Positions 16,417 to 25,165 of a stretch of DNA of 29,831 bases are shown here, in pieces. Both the position numbers and the translations under genes were made by a program. The notes below the pieces were generated by a model. The model was not told the DNA's origin. It worked only from the letters and a program-made list of their open reading frames with translations, and made no database searches. This DNA comes from Methanobacteriaceae archaeon. GTDB taxonomy: Archaea > Methanobacteriota > Methanobacteria > Methanobacteriales > Methanobacteriaceae. Each line of letters opens with the position of its first letter. Within the stretch, counting starts at the first letter, position 1. The stretch is taken from assembly GCA_011620845.1 (NCBI GenBank), contig WOYJ01000018.1, forward strand, positions 1 to 29,831, read 5' to 3'.

Positions 16417-17424
16417 TTATCTGGTTTCATAGAAATCTTTAACCCTTTCGGTGTCGTCCAGGTGAGGAGTGGAAATTTCATGGAGTACGGTGTTTTCCAT
16501 GGCTATGATGGAGTGTTTTTCATGGGGTTTAATGCGTATGGTGTCATTTTTGCCGAAATAATCTTTATGATCTTCAAATTCTATGTAACCGGCTCCACTG
16601 ACGATGTACATGGTCTCGTCCTTCTGGGTGTGGTAGTGGAAGGAGGTCTGGAAGCCTTCCTTCAGGAACAGTTCCTTGGTGAGGTATTTATCCGTGTGGA
16701 TCAGCACTTTTTCGTATCCCCAGGGCTTGTCTTCCCTGTTTTTGTACTCTTTTCTTATTTCTTCCAGTTCCTTAGTGGTGTCTATGGCCATCCAGAACAA
16801 CCCATCTTCTTTGTAGTAACCGAGTTTGTTTTCCTTGGCCAGCATGGGAAAGACGGTTTTTTCGATATCCCCCACTTCAAATTCTCCGAAGTCTATTTCC
16901 CCCTGGGAAAAATACACTCCTCCGTTTATGTAGTAGTCCAGGACGGGTTTTTCTTTAAATGAAACTAATCTGTCTCCGCTTACTTCCACTATTCCGTAGG
17001 GGGAGACCATTTTGGTTATGAATATGGATAAGGGATAGTCTGATTTTTCACCCTGTTCGATCATCTTCTTTATGTTTAAATCAGCTACCACATCCCCGTT
17101 CCTGATAACGGATTGTTCGTTATTTTTTAAACTTTCCATTCCGAGTTTGATGGCGTTTAAGGTACCGAGGGGTTTGTCTTCCTGGATGTATTCAACATCC
17201 ACTCCCATGTAGCTATCTCCGTACCTTTCTTCGATTTTTTCGCCCAGAAATCCGGTTAAAAGGATTGCCTTGTCGACACCGGCGCTTTTAAAATCGAAAA
17301 GCTGCTTATCCAGTATTGTGTAGTTATCTTTAATTTCAACTAAGGGTTTGGGAATTTTTTCTGTAAGAGGTCTTAATCTCTTTCCAAATCCTCCGCAAAG
17401 AATTAAACCCACTGTTTTGGTCAT
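16417..17424 (-). CDS. Sugar-phosphate nucleotidyltransferase fused to a cupin domain
   Basis: 335 residues in two domains. Residues 1 to about 230 form a nucleotidyltransferase of the GDP-mannose/glucose-1-phosphate type, with LILCGGFGKRLRPLTEKIPKPL at the N-terminus, GTLNAIKLG, NGDVV (metal-binding Asp) and FKEKP. Residues 240-325 form a cupin like the C-terminal part of mannose-6-phosphate isomerase/mannose-1-phosphate guanylyltransferase: KPWGYE, SFHYHTQKDETMYIVSGAG and KPHEKHSI, whose His and Glu residues could bind metal. It probably makes an NDP-sugar for surface glycans. It lies between cfbD (48 nt upstream) and hisH (78 nt downstream). The start is ATG behind AAGGTGAT. Confidence 0.88.
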   Translation of the reverse strand: MTKTVGLILCGGFGKRLRPLTEKIPKPLVEIKDNYTILDKQLFDFKSAGVDKAILLTGFLGEKIEERYGDSYMGVDVEYIQEDKPLGTLNAIKLGMESLKNNEQSVIRNGDVVADLNIKKMIEQGEKSDYPLSIFITKMVSPYGIVEVSGDRLVSFKEKPVLDYYINGGVYFSQGEIDFGEFEVGDIEKTVFPMLAKENKLGYYKEDGLFWMAIDTTKELEEIRKEYKNREDKPWGYEKVLIHTDKYLTKELFLKEGFQTSFHYHTQKDETMYIVSGAGYIEFEDHKDYFGKNDTIRIKPHEKHSIIAMENTVLHEISTPHLDDTERVKDFYETR

Positions 17425-17472
17425 AATATCACCTTATAATTTAATTCTTGATTAATATAAACATTTATTGAG

Positions 17473-18552
17473 TTAGTTTTCTTGGTTCATCAATTCTCTT
17501 AAAACCAGTCCAAAATCGGAGGGGACAACTTCTGATGTGCCCAGGGTTTTGGCATGGGCATCGAGCTCGGTGACCACGTAATCGTATCCCAATTTTTTCA
17601 GGGGTTCCACCAGACGTGGGCCGTCAGTAATTGCTATACTAACTCCTGGAACGGTTTCAATGGGGAGAGCATGTGGTACTCCGGCAACTACTACTAAGTC
17701 AAAGGATCCGTCCTTTAATAACTCGGCAGCTTTTTCTCCAGTTTGAGGATATTCATCTAACCCACCAGTTATATGGCCTATATGGATACCCTCATTTTCC
17801 AGTTCTTCCCGGATGTTACGGGCGTGCTGTCTTATGCGGGGGAGGCCCACATCCTCATCGAGGTTGGCAATTATCGTAGGGGGGTTATTTTCATTGAATT
17901 TTTTAAATGGCAATTTTAAGAGGTCGGCGAATAAGTAAGAGGTTTCCTTTTTAGCATTTAAAACCAGGGCAACTTTATCTCCCCTTTCTAGACTGGAAAG
18001 GAGAATTTTACCCACTTTTTCCTTGAGGTCTCCATAGGAAGGCTGGATATACTCTCCCTGGGCCATCCCCCTGGTTTTTTCAATTTCAGTGGCCTTTTTA
18101 AGCATCTTCGTCTGTCTGTTTCTTTCGTCAGCGGATATGATCCCTTCCTCTGCCGCCGCATCAAGGACAGCTATAGCTCCTTCAGTGTTGTCTCCCTCAC
18201 TTAACCCGCCGTGGGATTCAATAGCCAGTACCTGGGCTTTGGTATCTACATTTTCCACGGCTTCTTTCAGGTCTTCTCCAATGATCATACTGGCACAGGT
18301 TCCCACTATCCCCACCAGCCTGGGTGAGAACATGGAATCCACTTTCTGGAGGGTTTCCTCTAGTTTTTCAGAAGCACCGAATATGAAGTCGTTTTCAGAC
18401 ATGGCAGTGGTAACCACCCGGACACCGTCATTTTCCAGTAGACGGCCTGTACGGAAGCAACAACCATGCGGGCCGTGTAATATGATTACATCGGCGTTTA
18501 AATCGCGTAAAGTGTAAAGTGCAGCTGCAATAGGGCTTGGTCTCGGATGCAT
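17473..18552 (-). CDS. cfbD: Ni-sirohydrochlorin a,c-diamide reductive cyclase, catalytic subunit CfbD
   Basis: 359 residues. This nitrogenase NifD-like subunit works with the NifH-like CfbC in the six-electron reduction and ring closure step of coenzyme F430 synthesis. The N-terminus MHPRPSPIAAALYTLRDL is highly characteristic. Cysteines in HGPHGCCFRTG and VGTCASMIIGED are placed to bind the Fe-S cluster shared with the partner subunit. The start is ATG with GAGGTAGATC. cfbC is not in this window. F430 is the cofactor of methyl-CoM reductase, which consumes the methyl-CoM made by the mta pathway. Confidence 0.93.
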   Translation of the reverse strand: MHPRPSPIAAALYTLRDLNADVIILHGPHGCCFRTGRLLENDGVRVVTTAMSENDFIFGASEKLEETLQKVDSMFSPRLVGIVGTCASMIIGEDLKEAVENVDTKAQVLAIESHGGLSEGDNTEGAIAVLDAAAEEGIISADERNRQTKMLKKATEIEKTRGMAQGEYIQPSYGDLKEKVGKILLSSLERGDKVALVLNAKKETSYLFADLLKLPFKKFNENNPPTIIANLDEDVGLPRIRQHARNIREELENEGIHIGHITGGLDEYPQTGEKAAELLKDGSFDLVVVAGVPHALPIETVPGVSIAITDGPRLVEPLKKLGYDYVVTELDAHAKTLGTSEVVPSDFGLVLRELMNQEN

Positions 18553-18620
18553 GATCTACCTCATTTCCAAATAATTACCTTATTCATTAGTAAACTAGGG
18601 ATTGAAATTATAAAGATTTG

Positions 18621-18638
18621 CTTATATAAATTTATAAG
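18621..18638. promoter_or_regulatory. Palindromic TATA region between cfbD and sfsA
   Basis: CTTATA and TATAAG arms flank TAAATT, so a TATA-like core can be read on both strands. It is about 33 nt upstream of the preferred sfsA start. On the other strand it lies about 75 nt upstream of cfbD, and a second AT-rich candidate (TTTATAATTTC) lies nearer to cfbD. It may serve both genes. Confidence 0.4.
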
Positions 18639-18658
18639 AAAAAAGTTTGGAGAAGATG

Positions 18659-19366
18659 ATGATTATCACAGATTTACTAACTGGGTTCTTCAGGGAAAGG
18701 CCAAACAGGTTCACTGTAAAGTTCAATATGGATAAAAAAACCGAACTAGCCCATTTAAGAGATCCTGGGAGACTTACTGAACTTTTACGGCCTAATGTTA
18801 TGCTTCTTCTAAGACCAGCCCAGAATGCTGCAAACCGGAAGACGAAATACGATGTCTTGGCTGTTTTACATGAAGGCAGATGGGTTTTGATAAATTCCGG
18901 ATTCCACAGTGACATAGCAGAAGAACTAATAGAATCTGGAATAATAAATGAATTTAAGGGATATTCTGTAGAAAAAAGGGAATACACCTACGGAAACAGC
19001 AGGCTTGATTTTTCACTTACAAATGAAGAGACGAGTGAAAAATTACTACTTGAAGTCAAAGGCTGCACCCTGGTGGAGGAAGGACTGGCCAAATTCCCGG
19101 ATGCACCAACCCTCAGAGGTAAAAGGCATGTTGAAGAACTTATTAAAGCCAAACAGGATGGTTTTAATTCAGCAGTTCTTTTCCTTATAATGAGGGATGA
19201 TGCAGTAGAATTCAGTCCTAACTGGGAGATGGATCCGGAATTTTCAAACACACTTAAGATTAGCAAAGAAAAAGGTGTTGAAATAATTGCCTACTCCTTT
19301 GAAATTATTTTAAAGGAGGAATATTTAGAAATAAAACCACTAAAACTGGTTGATGTTGAGATTTAA
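18659..19366 (+). CDS. sfsA: SfsA family protein
   Basis: 235 residues from the ATG at 18659, six bases after GGAG. Upstream in-frame starts (TTG 18647, ATG 18656) overlap or crowd that site. The SfsA family has an N-terminal OB-like domain (here GFFRERPNRFTVKF, HLRDPGRLTELL) and a C-terminal PD-(D/E)XK nuclease-like domain; the Asp in RLDFSL and the E-V-K in LLEVKGCTL fit that active site. GKRHVEEL is also conserved in the family. Its biological role is unresolved: named for sugar fermentation stimulation in E. coli, proposed to bind or cut nucleic acid. Its stop overlaps the ATPase stop by 3 bases (convergent). Confidence 0.92.
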   Translation: MIITDLLTGFFRERPNRFTVKFNMDKKTELAHLRDPGRLTELLRPNVMLLLRPAQNAANRKTKYDVLAVLHEGRWVLINSGFHSDIAEELIESGIINEFKGYSVEKREYTYGNSRLDFSLTNEETSEKLLLEVKGCTLVEEGLAKFPDAPTLRGKRHVEELIKAKQDGFNSAVLFLIMRDDAVEFSPNWEMDPEFSNTLKISKEKGVEIIAYSFEIILKEEYLEIKPLKLVDVEI

Positions 19367-22086
19367 TTGCTTATATATTTCCTCAATTCCTCTGCAAAGA
19401 ATATTATAGGGATAAATGGGAGTAGATAAAGCCATTCATTTAATCCCAGGGCCGTGGTGCTGAAAATATTTTGCAACAATGGAATATAGATGATGGATAA
19501 CAGTACGATAACTTCAAAAATTATCCCCAGGATGATCCATCTGTTTTTAAATAATCCCACCCTGAAGGCAGAGGTTCTGGTGGTTTGACATCCTAACAGA
19601 TTCCCAATCTGGGCCATAACGATACCGGCAAAGACCATGGTGGTAGCCTTTAAATAGAGAGGGTTGCTGAAGGATAGGCCATTTCCAAAAGACCAGCCAG
19701 CACTGAAAAGAACCCAGAAATACCCGGACATAACCAGAACGGCTTCAATAAGCCCCAAGAATACGTATCCCCTGATGATAACGAAACGGTTAAGCAGTCC
19801 CTCTTTCCGGGAACGGGGAGGACGATCCATAACATCGGATTCAGAGGGACCTACACCTAGAGCCAGTGCCGGGAGAGTGTCTGTTCCCAGATCAATGGCC
19901 AGTATCTGCATAACGGTAATGGGTAGTGGAATACCGAGGACGACCATTAAAACAAAGGGGATGATTTCTGCGGTTTCATGGCTGAAAATATAGGTGATGA
20001 ACTTCCTAATATTCTCATAGATGGTGCGACCTTCCTTGATGGCACCTACTATAGTCGCGAAATTATCATCGGTTAAGATCATATCAGAAGCTTCTTTAGC
20101 CACATCCGTACCGGTAATTCCCATGGCCACCCCTATATCTGCCTTTTTAAGTGCGGGGGCATCGTTAACACCATCACCGGTCATGGCCACTATTTCATCT
20201 TCACCTTCCAGTATGGATGCAATCCGCATTTTATGCTCTGGCACCGCCCTGGCAAATATCACATTACAATCACCCCTTAAAATCTCTTTGACCTGTTCAT
20301 CGGATAGTTTATCCAATTCTTTACCCTTGATAATCTGGCAGGGTTTATCACTTATAATCCCTACTTCTTCTGCTATGGACTGGGCAGTCAAACCATAATC
20401 ACCGGTGATCATCAAGATCCTGATCCCAGCCCGGTGACAATCTTTGACTGCAGGTTTAACCTCCGGGCGGGGAGGGTCCTGCATAGCCATCATACCCACA
20501 AAAACCATATCCCTCTCCACACTCTGAGGTCGATAGTCCTCAAAATCAGAAGGTAATTCCCGGTAGGCCATACCCAGAATTCTCAGTCCAGAGGCAGCCA
20601 GTTCATCATGCACTTTGATTATCTGTTCTTTTTCTTCTTCAGAGAAATTTTTGGCCTCTCCATTAACCGATACCTGGCGGGAGAGGGCTATTATCTTTTT
20701 AGGAGCCCCTTTAATATAAGCCATTTTACCAGGGCCTTTTTGGTGGATGGAACTCATGGATTTCCTTTTAGAATCAAATGGAAGCTCAAAGATACGGGGC
20801 TGTTCTTTTATCTTTTCCTTCCAGTCAAATCCATTTTTACGGGCAGCCACCAGGAGAGCTGCTTCTGTGGGGTCACCTAGAATTTTCCATTTCTCACCTG
20901 GTTTAGAAGGTTTTACCAGTTTGGCATCGTTGGCAAAGGTGGCGGAACGCATCAAAAGCCTTAATTCTCCGATTTGTTCATGGGAGACTTCTTTTCCCTG
21001 ATACAGGAATTCGCCCAGTGGTTCGTATCCGGAACCTGTAACATCCAGAGTTGCGTGGGGTATCCAGATTTTACGTACCATCATCTCATTTTTAGTTAAA
21101 GTGCCTGTTTTATCGGTGCAAATGATATTGGTGGATCCCAGGGTTTCCACACTGGAGAGCCGTTTTATAAGTGCATTTTTCCGGGCCATTTTCTGTACTG
21201 AGGCTGCCAGGGATAGTGTGACGGTGGGTAATAGGCCTTCTGGTATGTTGGCCACGGTCAGGCCAATGGCAAAAAGAAAAGCTACAGAGAGAGGTAAACT
21301 AACCAGGTAGATATTCACGGTGAAGAGGGTTACACCCATTAAAACGGCTAGAATAGCTATGATCTGGGTTACCCGGCGTAATTCTTTTTGCAGTGGACTG
21401 GGTTCATCCTTCACTTCCTGGGTAAGTGCGGCGATTTTGTTAAATTCTGTATGTACACCGGTTGCAAATACTACAGCCCTCCCAGAACCGGAAGCAACAC
21501 TAGTGCCGGCGAAAACAAGGTTATGCACTTCAACGGGATTTTCATCCTCTTCTTCAACTTCCGCCACTTTCCGCACGGGTTTTGATTCTCCAGTGAGGGT
21601 TGAAGAATCCACCTTCATCTGGAAGGCTTCCACCAGACGGGCGTCGGCGGAGATGTTATCCCCTTCTTCCAGTATCATGATGTCTCCAGGAACCAGTTGG
21701 GAGGAAAGTATTTCACTTTCTTTTCCATCCCTTATCACCTTGGCAGTAGTGGGTAAAATCCTTTTAAGGGCTTCAATGGCTTTTTCTGCCTGGTATTCCT
21801 GCCAGAAACTGAAGATAGCATTGACAATTATGACAGCTATAATGGCCAATCCCAGTTGGGGCGTACCTGATATAAAAGCAAGGATACTCGCTGCCCAAAG
21901 AAGCAGGGCCAGAAGCTGGTATAAATTAGCTAAAAATTCGTAAATAATGGGGGTTTTTTTAATCTCCTCAATTTGATTAGCACCATATTTTTCCAGGCGT
22001 TTTTTAGCCTCTTCAGTACTTAAACCCTTTTTAGAAGTCTCTAATTCAGTATAAACCTCATCTGAGGGAAGTTTATAGATCCTCAT
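19363..22086 (-). CDS. P-type cation-transporting ATPase (type II, Na+/K+-ATPase-like)
   Basis: 907 residues, a full-length P-type ATPase. The actuator motif TGES is at 165-168, the phosphorylated Asp is D325 in CTDKTGTLTKNEMM, and the hinge is MTGDGVNDAPALK (from 635). There are about ten membrane helices. The ion-site helix M4 reads ANIPEGLLPTVTLSLA and M6 reads LAIDLGTDTLPALALG, both closer to Na+/K+- and H+/K+-ATPases (type IIC) than to SERCA, so Na+ or another monovalent ion is more likely than Ca2+, but not certain. No beta-subunit gene is nearby. The start is ATG; a GAGAGG site lies unusually far upstream (about 15 nt). It is divergent from the FAD oxidoreductase gene. Confidence 0.93.
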   Translation of the reverse strand: MRIYKLPSDEVYTELETSKKGLSTEEAKKRLEKYGANQIEEIKKTPIIYEFLANLYQLLALLLWAASILAFISGTPQLGLAIIAVIIVNAIFSFWQEYQAEKAIEALKRILPTTAKVIRDGKESEILSSQLVPGDIMILEEGDNISADARLVEAFQMKVDSSTLTGESKPVRKVAEVEEEDENPVEVHNLVFAGTSVASGSGRAVVFATGVHTEFNKIAALTQEVKDEPSPLQKELRRVTQIIAILAVLMGVTLFTVNIYLVSLPLSVAFLFAIGLTVANIPEGLLPTVTLSLAASVQKMARKNALIKRLSSVETLGSTNIICTDKTGTLTKNEMMVRKIWIPHATLDVTGSGYEPLGEFLYQGKEVSHEQIGELRLLMRSATFANDAKLVKPSKPGEKWKILGDPTEAALLVAARKNGFDWKEKIKEQPRIFELPFDSKRKSMSSIHQKGPGKMAYIKGAPKKIIALSRQVSVNGEAKNFSEEEKEQIIKVHDELAASGLRILGMAYRELPSDFEDYRPQSVERDMVFVGMMAMQDPPRPEVKPAVKDCHRAGIRILMITGDYGLTAQSIAEEVGIISDKPCQIIKGKELDKLSDEQVKEILRGDCNVIFARAVPEHKMRIASILEGEDEIVAMTGDGVNDAPALKKADIGVAMGITGTDVAKEASDMILTDDNFATIVGAIKEGRTIYENIRKFITYIFSHETAEIIPFVLMVVLGIPLPITVMQILAIDLGTDTLPALALGVGPSESDVMDRPPRSRKEGLLNRFVIIRGYVFLGLIEAVLVMSGYFWVLFSAGWSFGNGLSFSNPLYLKATTMVFAGIVMAQIGNLLGCQTTRTSAFRVGLFKNRWIILGIIFEVIVLLSIIYIPLLQNIFSTTALGLNEWLYLLPFIPIIFFAEELRKYISN

Positions 22087-22115
22087 TTTACACTTGAAAA
22101 ATACCTCTCTGTCTG

Positions 22116-22139
22116 TTAGTAGTACTAATCTTTATAGAG
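22116..22139. promoter_or_regulatory. Palindrome and TATA box upstream of the P-type ATPase
   Basis: TTAGTA-G-TACTAA (22116-22128) is a perfect palindrome. On the minus strand it follows directly after a TATA-like CTCTATAAAGA (22129-22139), between that box and the ATPase start at 22086. This is a typical place for a repressor operator. The same gap must also carry the promoter of the plus-strand gene at 22198. Confidence 0.42.
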
Positions 22140-22197
22140 CTTTTAAAACAAATAATTATTGACGAACAGTAATAGAAAGGTTGAAACGTGATTTTTT

Positions 22198-23592
22198 ATG
22201 GAATGTGATGTTTTGATAGTAGGTGCTGGGCCGGCAGGACTTTTTGCAGCCAGTGAACTGGCAGGACATTTTGATGTGGTGGTAGTAGATAAAGGTAGGG
22301 AAATGGATGAAAGGCTCTGCCTTGCACTTGAAAATGGGTCATGCCGAGAATGCAAACCCTGCAATATAACTGGGGGTGTTGGAGGTGCAGGCGGTCTATC
22401 CGATGGTAAACTAAACCTGAGGCCAGATATCGGCGGTGACCTGGAAGAATTTGTAAGCCAGGAAGAAGCCTGGGATATTATAAATGAAATAGACCAATTC
22501 TTCCTCAGGCACGGGGCTTCTGATGAACTTTATTCACCTAGTGAAGAGCAAATCGCTGATATACTCAGAAAATCAGCAGCTTCTGGAATTAAATTTATCC
22601 CGATCGTCCAGAGACATATGGGTTCAGATAAAACCCCGGCCATTGTAGAATCCATTAAAAAAGAACTGGAAAGCAAAGGTGTTGAATTTTTACTTGGGAC
22701 TGAAATCGTCGATATAATTGCGGGTGAAGGTGTAAAGGCCGTAATAGCCAAGAATGCCCAGAAAGGCGAATTTAAAATAGAATGCAAATATATCATCGCA
22801 GCCCCGGGAAGAGTAGGAGCTTATTGGCTCTCTGATCAGATGAACAAGCTCAAAATACCCTTTAAACATAACCCAGTTGACATAGGGGTACGGGTAGAAA
22901 TACCACAGATTGTAATGGATGAAATCACGCGTATAAACTGGGATCCTAAATTCCACGTCATGACCAAAACCTACGATGACTTCGTCAGAACATTCTGTGT
23001 ATGTAACGCAGGATTCGTGGTTGAAGAAGTCTACGATGATTTTACAGGGGTTAACGGCCATTCACTACGCGATAAAGTTTCTGAAAACACCAACTTCGCA
23101 TTTTTGGTAAGGGTAGAACTAACCGAGCCCATTGAAAACACTTCTGATTACGCATTTTCAATAGCCACCATTGCAAATACTCTGGGTGGGGGAAAACCTC
23201 TCCTTCAACGTTTAGGAGACCTTAAAAGGGGGAGAAGATCCACCTGGAGAAGACTGGAGCGAAGCAACGTGGTACCCACCTTCAGCAGCGTAACACCAGG
23301 GGATATCGCCATGGCCCTCCCACACCGCCTGATAGTGGATATAATAGAAGGTTTGGAAGCATTAGATAAAGTAATACCTGGTATTGCCTCTGATTCAACT
23401 CTCTTATACGCCCCGGAGATAAAATTATACGCCATGCGGGTGGAAGTGGATGATGGAATGCAAACCCGTATAGACGGACTTTACGTGGCTGGTGATGGGG
23501 CCGGGGTTTCCCGGGGAATAGTAGGGGCAGCTGCCACTGGGATTATAGCGGCGAGGGATATTTTGAAAAGTAAGAAGCGAATTAAGGACTAA
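22198..23592 (+). CDS. NAD(P)/FAD-dependent oxidoreductase (geranylgeranyl-reductase/COG2509-like)
   Basis: 464 residues. The N-terminal dinucleotide-binding loop is clear (CDVLIVGAGPAGLFAASEL), and a second FAD contact is seen near the C-terminus (GLYVAGDGAGVSRGIVGAA). A Cys-containing segment CRECKPCNITGGVGGAGG lies near residue 45; CXXCXXC there could bind a metal or form a disulfide. The protein resembles the FAD-dependent dehydrogenase group COG2509, whose substrates are not established. ATG start; only a weak GTGAT site before it. It is convergent with the ychF-like gene, 6 nt apart. Confidence 0.87.
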   Translation: MECDVLIVGAGPAGLFAASELAGHFDVVVVDKGREMDERLCLALENGSCRECKPCNITGGVGGAGGLSDGKLNLRPDIGGDLEEFVSQEEAWDIINEIDQFFLRHGASDELYSPSEEQIADILRKSAASGIKFIPIVQRHMGSDKTPAIVESIKKELESKGVEFLLGTEIVDIIAGEGVKAVIAKNAQKGEFKIECKYIIAAPGRVGAYWLSDQMNKLKIPFKHNPVDIGVRVEIPQIVMDEITRINWDPKFHVMTKTYDDFVRTFCVCNAGFVVEEVYDDFTGVNGHSLRDKVSENTNFAFLVRVELTEPIENTSDYAFSIATIANTLGGGKPLLQRLGDLKRGRRSTWRRLERSNVVPTFSSVTPGDIAMALPHRLIVDIIEGLEALDKVIPGIASDSTLLYAPEIKLYAMRVEVDDGMQTRIDGLYVAGDGAGVSRGIVGAAATGIIAARDILKSKKRIKD

Positions 23593-23598
23593 AATCAT

Positions 23599-24786
23599 TC
23601 ATCGACAAATAATATTTATAACATCACAATCTTCCAGTTTGTAGTCACTGCTCACCCTTCTGCAGCTACGGGCGTCCAATGCATGCATGAATCCTTCACC
23701 AATATCAGTATGCACTAAATATGCTAAATCCCTGGGTTTAGAACCTCTCGGGATTAGGAGGGCATCTGGGAGCACGTTACCTTTCTTATCACTTAGTTTA
23801 TGCTCATCTTCCACCGGGTAGACCGTTATCATATCCAGGATGTCGAAAACCACCTTATTCAAGGCTTGCTGTACACCAGTATTCCCGTACTTTTTAAGTA
23901 CATGGTCTTTTATATAATTTAGAGCCTTTAACTGGGGTTCACTTAATTCATCTGGTTTTACTATCTCAAAATCAGGATCTCCAGGGAAGTAATTTATTAA
24001 ACCGGCTTCTGATGCCCGGATAAGGGCCAGTTCTGACTCAGCCGAGGCGGGTATGACGTTTTCATATTTTTCCTGCAGCCTCTTAATGTTCTCCTCGGCG
24101 GTTGGTAAATCTGCTTTATTGGCCACGATGAGCATGGGTTTAGCCAGCTTTAATAGGCGGTCCAGGAATTCGATGATATCAACGTCTTCCCACTTATCGA
24201 TATCCTTAGAGATGATTTTTTTAGCTTCTGCCACTTCTTCCAGGGATATTCCGGTACCGCTGAGCTGTTCGGCTATTACTTTTGCAAAATCCAGTTTCTC
24301 AGAGAGGGCTTTTCGAACCATCTTATTCCAGTTCTTCTTCAAAATCCCATAAAGCCACATGGTGATCTCATGCTCTAAAAACTCCACATCATCCAGAGGG
24401 TCATGGGAGCCTGCTTCACAGGGTCTACCCTCTTCATCAGTGGAACCTGAGGCATCTATGATGTGTATAAATGCTTTTGCCTGTCTTAGATCATCCAAAA
24501 ACTTGTTCCCTAATCCACGGCCTTCATGCGCCCCCGGAACCAGCCCGGCTACATCAACTAGCTCCACAGGAATCAGACGCTGGCCATCCTCGCATCGGGA
24601 GGTTCGTGGATTACAGGTAACCTTTAATTCTTTACAAGGGCATTTACTGATAACATGCCCCACAGCTTTATTGGCATCGATGGTGGTGAAGGGATAGCTG
24701 GCCACTTCGGCCTCTGATAAGGTAGCTGAATTGAAAAATGAAGATTTACCCACGTTTGGTTTTCCGGTCACGGCGATTTGAAGCAT
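23599..24786 (-). CDS. Archaeal YchF/Obg-family GTP-binding protein with TGS domain
   Basis: 395 residues, typical for archaeal YchF-type proteins. Motifs: P-loop GKPNVGKSS at 8-16; switch II DVAGLVPGAHEGRGLGN; NKADL for base specificity; and a C-terminal TGS domain (RDLAYLVHTDIGEGFMHA). A Cys-rich insert CPCKELKVTCNPRTSRCEDG follows the G2 region, as in archaeal members of this group. These proteins bind nucleotides and associate with ribosomes or translation factors. The start is ATG with GTGAT before it. Confidence 0.93.
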   Translation of the reverse strand: MLQIAVTGKPNVGKSSFFNSATLSEAEVASYPFTTIDANKAVGHVISKCPCKELKVTCNPRTSRCEDGQRLIPVELVDVAGLVPGAHEGRGLGNKFLDDLRQAKAFIHIIDASGSTDEEGRPCEAGSHDPLDDVEFLEHEITMWLYGILKKNWNKMVRKALSEKLDFAKVIAEQLSGTGISLEEVAEAKKIISKDIDKWEDVDIIEFLDRLLKLAKPMLIVANKADLPTAEENIKRLQEKYENVIPASAESELALIRASEAGLINYFPGDPDFEIVKPDELSEPQLKALNYIKDHVLKKYGNTGVQQALNKVVFDILDMITVYPVEDEHKLSDKKGNVLPDALLIPRGSKPRDLAYLVHTDIGEGFMHALDARSCRRVSSDYKLEDCDVINIICR

Positions 24787-24931
24787 TTATATCACTTTTA
24801 TAAATTTACAATACAATTTATTTGGGTTATTTAATTAATCTTTTTTATTAGGAGTTTAATTATGATAATTAATAAAGTAATGAATTAATGTATTCTATAC
24901 ATAATCTCATGAGCAATATGTAGATGATGAT

Positions 24932-25165
24932 ATGTCCTTAGAAGATACAGAATCACTCCCAATATATTACTATTTTAAAAAGAAAATAGAATTGTCTTTA
25001 AAAGAATTTGACCATGTTAAGGACTTAGACGAGGTAATATGTCAAATAATAAAACTAAAAGAATTAAGATTTCATTACAAATTGACTGATAAACTCCAAG
25101 TTAATAGGAGAAGTTTTATAGTAAGATCACTTAAAGTGGGAATTCAACTTAAAAGAGAATCCTGA
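24932..25165 (+). CDS. Doubtful small ORF
   Basis: 77 residues, rich in Lys, Leu and Ile, with predicted helices and no recognised domain. A GATGAT stretch precedes the ATG, but there is no strong ribosome binding site. Its 3' end overlaps by 17 nt the end of the decayed glycosyltransferase gene on the other strand. It could be a real small protein or a chance frame in AT-rich sequence next to a decaying gene. Confidence 0.35.
   Translation: MSLEDTESLPIYYYFKKKIELSLKEFDHVKDLDEVICQIIKLKELRFHYKLTDKLQVNRRSFIVRSLKVGIQLKRES

Noticed and set aside
16399..16962. 187-codon plus-strand frame
   Set aside because: It is antisense to the nucleotidyltransferase-cupin gene, whose domains and ribosome binding site are clear.
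21320..21943. 207-codon plus-strand frame
   Set aside because: It is antisense to the N-terminal third of the P-type ATPase and has Ser/Arg-rich shadow composition.
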